Positions 1-5,479 of a stretch of 5,479 nucleotides of DNA are shown piece by piece. Position 1 is the first letter of the stretch, and each line of letters opens with the position of its first letter. Under the pieces are notes generated by a model. That model was given only the letters and a program-made list of their open reading frames with translations, ran no database searches and was not told the origin of the DNA. A program made the position numbers and the translations under genes. Source of the DNA: Deltaproteobacteria bacterium (GTDB lineage: Bacteria > Desulfobacterota > Desulfobacteria > C00003060 > C00003106); the NCBI GenBank assembly GCA_019314005.1, contig JAFDAE010000239.1, positions 1 to 5,479 of the forward strand, in the 5' to 3' direction.

Positions 1-688
1 ATCAGCAACCGGATTGATCCAACAGGTGTTTCTCCCATCTCCAGTTGCTGTCTTTAGAGAGCTGTACTCTTCGTTTTTTTCAATCGCTATTTTTGAAGAC
101 CTGCTTGCCACGGTGTGGCGAACGCTTCTTGGCTTTTTTTTGGGCTGCACGTTTGGGGTAGTCATTGGTCTGATCATGGGCAATTATCGTCGGGTCTATG
201 AAACGATGGAGTTCCCTGTGGACTTTTTCAGGTCCATACCAGCCACCGCACTATTTCCGCTATTCATAGTTGTTTGGGGTCTGGGGGACCAAGTGAAGAT
301 TTTCATCGCGGCATGGGCAAGCAGCATGGTTGTATTAATCAATACCATTTACGGAATACGGAGTGTATCCAGTATTCGGCTGATGGTAGCCAAAACAAAG
401 AAAATGTCTTCGATCAAGACCTTCTATAAAGTAATGCTTCCTGATGCATTGCCTTACATTATTGCTGGAGCCCGAATCGCACTATCGCTGGCCCTTGTGG
501 TCGAAATTGTAGCGGAGATGTTTCTCGGTTCCCAGTCGGGCCTGGGACGCCGGATCTTCAACGCAACTACAATTTTCGAAATGGAGGAAGCGTACGCCAC
601 AGTGTTCGTGGTAGGAGTGTTGGGGTATATTATGAATAAGACAATTGTCGTCGTAGAAAAGAGGCTGGTCCATTGGGCAGCAAGATAG
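1..688 (+). CDS. ABC transporter permease, SsuC/TauC/NrtB-like (5' partial)
   Basis: Integral inner-membrane subunit of an ABC importer of the nitrate/sulfonate/taurine class; it would form the channel for a substrate delivered by a periplasmic binding protein. The reading frame is open to the left edge (frame begins at base 2, reading S-A-T-G before a TTG at 14), so that TTG is probably internal and the true start lies upstream. About 228 residues are visible against roughly 250-280 for the family, so the first membrane segment is probably missing. Numbering from the TTG, an LPSP motif (7-10) precedes the transmembrane core, as in SsuC-like proteins. The cytoplasmic EAA-type loop that contacts the ATPase is at about 125-147, ending in MLPDALP. 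It is followed by GARIAL and the membrane segment with the family's AE pair (E164, A167-E168). Several hydrophobic helices lie between 30 and 215. The substrate cannot be deduced. The last 16 bases overlap the GAF gene. Confidence 0.9.
   Translation, partial: SATGLIQQVFLPSPVAVFRELYSSFFSIAIFEDLLATVWRTLLGFFLGCTFGVVIGLIMGNYRRVYETMEFPVDFFRSIPATALFPLFIVVWGLGDQVKIFIAAWASSMVVLINTIYGIRSVSSIRLMVAKTKKMSSIKTFYKVMLPDALPYIIAGARIALSLALVVEIVAEMFLGSQSGLGRRIFNATTIFEMEEAYATVFVVGVLGYIMNKTIVVVEKRLVHWAAR
657..664 (+). promoter_or_regulatory. Ribosome binding site for the GAF gene
   Basis: AAAAGAGG ends 8 bases before the TTG at 673 and lies inside the permease coding sequence. It supports the TTG start, since the GAF frame has no ATG near its beginning. 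It also implies translation coupled to that of the permease. Confidence 0.55.
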
Positions 689-1383
689 AAAATAATGACT
701 TACGCCTTGCCGAAGAAAGAAGAAAACTATTGAAAAAAGGCGTGAAACTAGTAACGAATCAGCTTCGCAACATAATAGCCGATTCCGAAGATGTGTTTGT
801 TTCTTTCCTAAGCTACAATAAGAGAAACCAACTGTTTGAGCCGATTGATTTAATCAATACCAACCCCCTATTTGAGAAGTCAAAAGAGTTCCAAAGACAG
901 GGTGGTAAGCGTAGCTTCTACTACGCGCGTGAAGCCATCATACAAAATGTAGCTTTAGGATATAACGTGCTTGGGAAAGACTGCCCATGGCACGACGAAA
1001 TTAAGAAAATAGCAAGAAATCATGCAATAAGGAGCGTGGTATCAACATCAGTTATTTTGGATAATGAACCAGTTGGAGTTATCAACTTCTTTTATACCAG
1101 GCCCTTGACAAAACAGACACGGGAAACGACACAACTATCTCTTAACTGTCAAATGACTGCGTTTTCCTTGAGTCAATCAATAGAGAAGATCAGATCAAAT
1201 GAGCAATTGATGGAGTTGCTCAAAATAGCCCAAGGAACAGTTAATTTACTGGCAGAAGAAATACCTAAAAGCCTGGAGGAAATCGAACACGGGCGCAAAA
1301 GACTTAAGGGGTTGCTCACAAATAAAGAAATTTTGAGTTCCCTCACGAGACTGTCCGACCTGACGCCCACAAGTGAGAAATAA
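673..1383 (+). CDS. GAF-domain protein coupled to the ABC permease
   Basis: A soluble, cytoplasmic protein of 236 residues with no signal peptide or membrane segment. Residues about 25-175 resemble a GAF small-molecule-binding domain. The best match is the late part: a basic linker, SVVSTSVILDNEPVGVINFF (121-140; a beta strand, turn with G135, then a second strand), and a helix ending in AFSLSQSIEKI. The tail (about 170-225) is charged and helical, possibly coiled coil. I see no helix-turn-helix, kinase, GGDEF or other output domain. The TTG start at 673 is chosen because of the AAAAGAGG site and because there is no ATG until residue 161. The 16-base overlap with the permease puts it in the same operon. 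A role as ligand sensor or partner of the transporter is inference. The GAF assignment is by fold pattern and is moderately sure; the ligand is unknown. A cysteine at 104 (KDCPW) could bind a cofactor or metal, but it stands alone. Confidence 0.72.
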   Translation: MGSKIENNDLRLAEERRKLLKKGVKLVTNQLRNIIADSEDVFVSFLSYNKRNQLFEPIDLINTNPLFEKSKEFQRQGGKRSFYYAREAIIQNVALGYNVLGKDCPWHDEIKKIARNHAIRSVVSTSVILDNEPVGVINFFYTRPLTKQTRETTQLSLNCQMTAFSLSQSIEKIRSNEQLMELLKIAQGTVNLLAEEIPKSLEEIEHGRKRLKGLLTNKEILSSLTRLSDLTPTSEK

Positions 1384-1577
1384 GCGGAATGTGAATTGTC
1401 AGGCTTTATTTTCTGAAAGCATGATACTAATCCTCTTAGAAGTTTGTAGCATCAGAAGTGAGACGGTACCTATTTGACACTCTGGCGTGGTGGACGTAAG
1501 ATTATGAGACGGATACTGGTGCAGGTGAGAATGAAGCAACATGTAGCCTGGAACAGCGTTCAGTTCGCATAGCAAAT

Positions 1578-2879
1578 CTAAGACCAAGAACTTGATTGCT
1601 TGCTGAGCTGCACCTTGAGTCGTGCAAATACGGAAGCCTGCAACTCCCTAAAAACCGCCAAGTCAGAGGTATTACGGCCAGCGGATGCTTGGATCCACGT
1701 ACGATAAAAAGGGTTAGCGAAGACGAAACGGGCTGACGCGTGGTGGAAGCGGAGTAGAGATCTACGTTCATCTGAGCAGAGCTCTTTCAGATAGCGAGCT
1801 AGGTTCTCGGCCGGATATTGTGGCTGCTCTTGTCTGATCTGGTCGAGAATCTGAGCGTGAGTTGCACCTTCGAGACCGTGTCGTGCAAGTGCGTTTACAA
1901 TGAGTCTGCAATCATCATATTTTCCTCTTTCGTCTACTCGAAGCGCATTAGCAAGCTCGTGGTCAAAAGTAGCAGATTCCTCTCTTACGTATTTTCTTAA
2001 AGCAACGTCCAATTCCTCTTGTCCAATTATAGTAGACTGAGGACTCGTCCTGTCTATGCCAGCAGCGAGACAAATATTAAGACACAAGCGGTGGCAGATA
2101 GATGCTAAGCCACTCGAATATTTGATTATATTGGCTTCAACATGTGGCGAAAGCTGAAAGTTTAGAAGACGTTTCCCCTCCTGGATAATCTTCGCTATTT
2201 CCGAGTCTGTCAACGAAGGTACTTCAATTTCTGCAACGCGATGCCGCAGTCTCTTGTTGTAGCTAACGACTTTGTGAGCAGAATCGACAGTGCCAATCGC
2301 AACAATCTTTAGCTCCGGGTAGTCTTTAGACATATCCATATACACTTTCATCATTCGAGCAAGCTCTTTCTTCACACACTCTTCTGTGTTGTCGAAGTCA
2401 TCCAGAACCCAACAACAGCCAGCTTCACCCAGAAAGCGGCCTAGGGCCTGAGGCGTTATTTCTGGAGGCAATACCCTTCTCTGCTTGACCCCCGTCTCAG
2501 ACAATGATTCAGCACCAATTGAGGCTTTGATGCCTGCATACTTAGACGCGACAGATCCGGATAGTTTTCGCTTCTCGCTGCTATTTAGCTCAGCATCGTA
2601 AAACGAACCCAACTGGTCGAAGGCATCACGGATTAGTGTGTCTAAACTCTGGTTCTCCATACAGATAGTCCTTATGTAATTCTCACGAATCCGCTCTAAC
2701 ATGTTAATAAGCAGTGTCGACTTGCCGGAGCCAGTGTGTCCATACAGAATAATCTGCATCCCGGTAGTCATAAGGGCATCTGTCAAATTCTCGCCAATTG
2801 TTTCACGCTCGACAAAAGTCAAAACCGCTGGCGTAGCCGGAGTGAAGACCTTGTCGACAGGGTATTCTTTAAGTGTCAT
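1578..2879 (-). CDS. AAA+ ATPase, ORC/Cdc6-like, uncharacterised
   Basis: A predicted cytoplasmic P-loop ATPase of 433 residues. An N-terminal segment (VFTPATPA, 11-18; FVER, 22-25) precedes the nucleotide fold. Walker A is GHTGSGKST at 47-55 with K53. Walker B is CCWVLDDFD at 155-163 with D160-D161, so the usual DE pair is DD. A sensor-1-like strand KIVAIGT is at 191-197. Arginines 210, 212 and 214 before the VAEIEVPSL strand are arginine-finger candidates. The helical lid carries SGLASICHRL (256-265), a sensor-2-like region with R264. Residues about 320-395 look like a winged-helix domain, which could bind DNA or a partner. This order suits ORC/Cdc6- or AAA_16/STAND-like ATPases, but I know no function for this subfamily. 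The ATG at 2879 has GAGGA 6 bases upstream. It follows the radical SAM gene after 113 bases on the same strand and may or may not share its transcript. TniB/TnsC transposition ATPases were considered but their motifs do not match well. Confidence 0.82.
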   Translation of the reverse strand: MTLKEYPVDKVFTPATPAVLTFVERETIGENLTDALMTTGMQIILYGHTGSGKSTLLINMLERIRENYIRTICMENQSLDTLIRDAFDQLGSFYDAELNSSEKRKLSGSVASKYAGIKASIGAESLSETGVKQRRVLPPEITPQALGRFLGEAGCCWVLDDFDNTEECVKKELARMMKVYMDMSKDYPELKIVAIGTVDSAHKVVSYNKRLRHRVAEIEVPSLTDSEIAKIIQEGKRLLNFQLSPHVEANIIKYSSGLASICHRLCLNICLAAGIDRTSPQSTIIGQEELDVALRKYVREESATFDHELANALRVDERGKYDDCRLIVNALARHGLEGATHAQILDQIRQEQPQYPAENLARYLKELCSDERRSLLRFHHASARFVFANPFYRTWIQASAGRNTSDLAVFRELQASVFARLKVQLSKQSSSWS

Positions 2880-2885
2880 CCTTTA

Positions 2886-2890
2886 TCCTC
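2886..2890 (-). promoter_or_regulatory. Ribosome binding site for the AAA+ ATPase
   Basis: On the minus strand GAGGA lies 6 bases before the ATG at 2879, an optimal spacing. It fixes the start codon and shows that the ATPase is translated independently of the genes upstream. Confidence 0.65.
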
Positions 2891-2992
2891 ACGCACAAAT
2901 ACACTGCTTGTTAGAAAACTGAAGTAGTTCCACAATTCCAAGCAATAAGAGGTGGCCGTAATCTTTCAGGCGAACTCACTGAACCAGCACTT

Positions 2993-4309
2993 CTATACGC
3001 AACTGTAAAACTCTGCAGCCCCTCCCCTTTCACAAGGGACGATACTGACTGCATCTTTTTCTTTACTACTGCCCACAATTTCAGCACGACGGACATTCTT
3101 AGCAATCGTTATCTTATACTTACCCAACCCCAAAATTTTGTGAGCATATTCGTGCATCAGCTCGAAGTCGATGGGACAAAAGTGATCAGCCCAAAGCTTT
3201 TTCAGGTATTCAATGTCGAGAATATCGGCATCAATGTTTGTCTTGGTCCGTAACAGATCAAAAGCCCGCGAGCCCGGAAAAGGAATGAGTTGACAACAGA
3301 ATATCTCTTCAAAGGAGGTAAGTTCTTTCAGGCGGCATGCGTGGTCGTAAGTGCGCTTCAAACTTTCCTCCGTCTCACCGGGAAGTCCGATTACATAAGA
3401 AGGCGTTAACTCAATTCCAAAATCCTTTAGCAGTTTAGCCGCTTTTAGACTGTCCTCAGGCGATCCACCTCCTTTCCGAGCGGCCCTGTATATTTGGGGA
3501 TCTCCCGATTCTATGCCAACAAAAATGTGGTTGCAGGGCAGTTGTTTTACTAATTTCAAAGTCTCCGGGTTGATCTCGTCCATGCGGGCAAATATATGCC
3601 ATGAGGGATTGATATCCTTGGGTTTTGCCTTAATTACAGATTGCAGCCACCCCGTGTCCTGCAAGATCGTATCGCTGAAGTCGACGAGGTAGTCTATTCG
3701 GTAGTTCTCGACTAACTCTCGGACTTCCTGCCAGATAATGCTCGGATGCTTCTTGCCGGTCCTCGCTCCTGAACGAGAGCAAAAGATGCAGCCGCCTCCA
3801 CTCTTTTCCCTCCAGGTACATCCCACATTGGTAAAGATACTCGTGCCTCTATATTTCCATGTAGGGTGATTCTGTTGAAATATTTGTACATATTCATCCA
3901 GATCAACGAGGCTGCGATCAGGGTATGGCAAACTATTAAACTCGTGGTTTTGGTTAATAATGAGCGAATCTATTAAATAGGCTCTCTTACTCAAGATGAT
4001 ATCGGGAATAGCCGATGCGTAAACCCCTCCGAGAACAACTTTCGAGCCACGTTTCTTAGCCGCGGCTGCAATCTTTATGGCCTGGGGATAAGTCACCGTG
4101 TTAGTGTTCAGACCCACAATATCCGAATCAAGTCGAGCAATAATCTCATCATCAGAGATAAGTTCACCATCCAAAATCTCAACCTTGACAGAAGGACATT
4201 CCTGTCGAATGTAGGTAGCTATTGATATGAGACCTAACGGAGGGTAGCATCCAGATCTTGAGTTAGAGCGATATTCGCCTGTGGTCGGTTGAATGAGCTG
4301 TACCTTCAT
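2993..4309 (-). CDS. B12-binding-type radical SAM protein with atypical Cx9CxxC motif
   Basis: A likely iron-sulfur/SAM radical enzyme of 438 residues. Residues 1-125 match the cobalamin-binding (B12-binding) fold: MKVQLIQPTTG, a PPLGLISIATYI helix (23-34), VEILDGE (43-49) and VVLGGVYASAIP (91-102). No DxHxxG motif is seen, as in many radical SAM members with this domain. The linker motif LPYPDRSLVDLDEY (127-140) leads into the radical SAM barrel. Its cluster cysteines appear to be C164, C174 and C177 (GCTWREKSGGGCIFC), spaced C-x9-C-x2-C instead of C-x3-C-x2-C. Further barrel motifs are FVGIESGD (263-270), SYVIGLPGETEESL (304-317) and LIPFPGS (341-347). The start is ATG at 4309, which overlaps the sulfotransferase stop as ATGA and has AGGAG 11 bases upstream. 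An in-frame start at 4360 would add 17 residues that do not fit the family. The reaction is unknown: methylation, ring chemistry or C-S chemistry are possible. It lacks an SPASM-like cysteine-rich tail, so it is not an obvious anaerobic sulfatase maturase. Confidence 0.87.
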   Translation of the reverse strand: MKVQLIQPTTGEYRSNSRSGCYPPLGLISIATYIRQECPSVKVEILDGELISDDEIIARLDSDIVGLNTNTVTYPQAIKIAAAAKKRGSKVVLGGVYASAIPDIILSKRAYLIDSLIINQNHEFNSLPYPDRSLVDLDEYVQIFQQNHPTWKYRGTSIFTNVGCTWREKSGGGCIFCSRSGARTGKKHPSIIWQEVRELVENYRIDYLVDFSDTILQDTGWLQSVIKAKPKDINPSWHIFARMDEINPETLKLVKQLPCNHIFVGIESGDPQIYRAARKGGGSPEDSLKAAKLLKDFGIELTPSYVIGLPGETEESLKRTYDHACRLKELTSFEEIFCCQLIPFPGSRAFDLLRTKTNIDADILDIEYLKKLWADHFCPIDFELMHEYAHKILGLGKYKITIAKNVRRAEIVGSSKEKDAVSIVPCERGGAAEFYSCV

Positions 4310-5133
4310 ACGAGACTTTTCTCCTCGGAGAACTGCTTTGAAGTCATTTTGCGATGACAATACCCCAAAACGGTCAATAAATCGCCAGCTATGTTGGACA
4401 CCGTCTCTTTTTCTTTTGCTGTCAGCCGCGCAATTTGCTTTGCATTATGATCAGTCTCAAATTCTGGTATGGAAAAATTCGTACTATGGCATTCGCAAAA
4501 ATCCAAAACCGATCGCAAAACTTTTGGCGTATCAGCAACAAGATCCTCGTATTTGATGACAATAGACCTTTTCAAATAACTTCGATCCTCCATCAATATT
4601 CGATTTGTGTGCAGCCATTGTTCCGCAGCTTCAGCAATGGTGGTCCTTAATCCGGCCATATGCTGCCTATCCGGATCACGCCATCTTTTCCGTCTAATCC
4701 CTTCCGATACAGCCATCCCGTTTCTTACAACAATAATAAACGATGCATCCGAAAAAATAGTCTGAAGGAATCGCATTCGCACGGAATTCGCTGGGCTTTT
4801 TTCGATAAATCGCCTACATTCTCCGCAGTGTTCTGCGTACACGGCAGCCAGCCTCTCTGCAACGGCTTTTTGGTAATCCTTTTCCGTGAGACGGTATGCC
4901 TTCCCAAATCGGGGATGGGCAAACATTCGAAACGTCTGTTTACCCAGAAAGTGCTTCATGCAACGGGGTAGAGCCTTTAAATCCTGACCTTCAGTGGTAG
5001 GGCCGGAGAAGTCAGGATGTGACAGAAGGGAACGCCACAAAATTGTTGTGCCACTATTACAGCATCCGACGACAAAAATCGGCTTTTCCAGCTTTCGAAC
5101 AACAGCAGGCTTATTTGCTGAAATGATGTCCAT
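4306..5133 (-). CDS. Sulfotransferase family protein (PAPS-dependent type)
   Basis: A 275-residue protein predicted to move a sulfuryl group from PAPS to a hydroxyl or amino group of an acceptor. The 5'-phosphosulfate loop is near the N-terminus: PIFVVGCCNSGTTILWRSLLSHP region at 18-40, with NSGTT (26-30) as the binding loop. A conserved-type IEKSPAN segment is at 110-116. The 3'-phosphate region is FIIVVRNGMAVSEGI (132-146), with R137 and S143 in the usual places; the family's common RD-P is RNG here. IKYEDLVADTP (193-203) matches the late YEDL motif of bacterial sulfotransferases. There is no signal peptide or membrane segment, so it is probably cytoplasmic, and the length is normal for the family. 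The ATG at 5133 is preceded directly by an in-frame stop, so it is the first possible start; only a weak GGAG lies 12 bases upstream. It overlaps the sulfatase-like gene by 23 bases and the radical SAM gene by ATGA. The acceptor is unknown. Confidence 0.88.
   Translation of the reverse strand: MDIISANKPAVVRKLEKPIFVVGCCNSGTTILWRSLLSHPDFSGPTTEGQDLKALPRCMKHFLGKQTFRMFAHPRFGKAYRLTEKDYQKAVAERLAAVYAEHCGECRRFIEKSPANSVRMRFLQTIFSDASFIIVVRNGMAVSEGIRRKRWRDPDRQHMAGLRTTIAEAAEQWLHTNRILMEDRSYLKRSIVIKYEDLVADTPKVLRSVLDFCECHSTNFSIPEFETDHNAKQIARLTAKEKETVSNIAGDLLTVLGYCHRKMTSKQFSEEKSLV
4321..4325 (-). promoter_or_regulatory. Ribosome binding site for the radical SAM gene
   Basis: AGGAG on the minus strand lies 11 bases before the ATG at 4309, within the end of the sulfotransferase gene. 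The spacing is a little long but supports this start over the in-frame one at 4360. With the ATGA junction it points to translational coupling. Confidence 0.5.
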
Positions 5134-5479
5134 TTACTATTGCAGCTCCGCCTTGGAAATACTGATCTTGATGTGCAAACAAACGGTCTAACATGGCCCT
5201 GATATGCGAATTAGCCCCTTCCATTTTAGGATGTTTCTCAAATGGGTCAGATGACAAATCACAAACTGCGAAATGGTCCTCATAGGGTGAATAGATATGT
5301 TTTACAGAACCTTGAATCATTGCCTTTCTTTCAAATCCATACAAAGTACTTTCAACGAAAATTTTTCTATCTGCTATAGGTTTTAGGAGGCTTCTACCAT
5401 CCAGGTTTGAACGGGCCTCAATCCCTAAGATTTCCAATACTGTCGGATAAATGTCAACAAGACTCACTGGCAAGGAAAC
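5111..5479 (-). CDS. Sulfatase / alkaline-phosphatase-superfamily protein, C-terminal part
   Basis: The last 122 residues of a larger protein whose start lies off the right edge. The frame is open to the last base, so the TTG at 5473 is internal. The visible part matches the end of the sulfatase fold. PVSLVDIYPTVLEILGIE is the typical strand-helix with conserved D, P and T before the GxxxxxLDGRSLL segment. KIFVEST follows, then an MIQGSVKHIYSP strand pair. The end is VCDLSSDPFEKHP, which is the family's LYDLxxDPxE motif. The formylglycine (CxPxR/SxPxR) active site and most metal ligands are outside the window, so it could be a true sulfatase, a phosphonate or phosphodiester hydrolase, or a phosphotransferase of the same superfamily. 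It overlaps the downstream sulfotransferase by 23 bases, which suggests one operon. A hydrolase beside a sulfotransferase hints at paired removal and addition of sulfate, or at remodelling of one product. Confidence 0.85.
   Translation of the reverse strand, partial: VSLPVSLVDIYPTVLEILGIEARSNLDGRSLLKPIADRKIFVESTLYGFERKAMIQGSVKHIYSPYEDHFAVCDLSSDPFEKHPKMEGANSHIRAMLDRLFAHQDQYFQGGAAIVNGHHFSK

Noticed and set aside
1399..1587. A 62-residue minus-strand frame in the convergent spacer, overlapping the end of the ATPase gene
   Set aside because: It starts with TTG, has no Shine-Dalgarno site and shows no recognisable domain. A small downstream gene is not excluded, but nothing positive supports it.
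1578..2879. The ATPase as a TniB/TnsC transposition protein with nearby transposon ends
   Set aside because: The motif context does not match TniB or TnsC well, no transposase or TniQ gene is visible, and no terminal repeats were found in the flanking spacers.
2965..2983. Inverted repeat TTCAG/CTGAA just after the radical SAM stop, considered as a terminator
   Set aside because: The stem is only 5 bases around a 9-base loop with no following T-run, so it is likely chance.
2911..3105. A 64-residue minus-strand frame spanning the end of the radical SAM gene and the gap
   Set aside because: More than half of it is the radical SAM coding sequence in another frame, and there is no recognisable family.
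2993..4309. The radical SAM protein as the anaerobic maturase of the neighbouring sulfatase
   Set aside because: Such maturases carry a canonical CxxxCxxC motif and a cysteine-rich SPASM C-terminus. This protein has a B12-type N-terminal domain instead and only scattered C-terminal cysteines.
4293..4971. Plus-strand open frames opposite the sulfotransferase gene
   Set aside because: They are antisense shadows of a gene with clear sulfotransferase motifs and have no family resemblance of their own.

Overview
The window is bacterial and gene-dense. It holds six protein-coding genes, two of them cut by the window edges. I see no RNA genes, CRISPR arrays, insertion sequences or long repeats. Base composition looks moderate in GC and similar throughout. 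Shine-Dalgarno sites and overlapping genes are clear. The host cannot be named from this sequence. Sulfatase-family, sulfotransferase and B12-binding radical SAM genes together would fit an environmental Gram-negative or anaerobic lineage, but that is a guess.

Plus strand, 1-1383: the end of an ABC-transporter operon. The inner-membrane permease is of the nitrate/sulfonate/taurine type (SsuC/TauC/NrtB-like) and lacks its N-terminus here. A small GAF-domain protein follows; its TTG start lies inside the end of the permease gene, so the two are probably translated together. The rest of the transporter (ATPase, binding protein) would lie off the left edge.

Minus strand, 5479-1578: four genes reading leftward. 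First is the C-terminal end of a sulfatase/alkaline-phosphatase-superfamily protein. A PAPS-type sulfotransferase overlaps it by 23 bases. A B12-binding-type radical SAM protein then overlaps the sulfotransferase at an ATGA junction. These three form a tightly packed unit. After a 113-base gap comes a 433-residue AAA+ ATPase that looks ORC/Cdc6-like and has its own strong ribosome binding site. It meets the GAF gene tail to tail across a 194-base spacer.

How the genes work together is inference. The sulfatase-like protein, sulfotransferase and radical SAM protein probably make or remodel a sulfated metabolite, lipid or glycan. The transporter end may import a small anion such as a sulfonate, but its substrate cannot be read from the permease. 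The ATPase has no obvious role in this pathway. The least ordinary features are the stretched C-x9-C-x2-C cluster motif of the radical SAM protein, the GAF-only protein coupled to a permease, and the uncharacterised ATPase.
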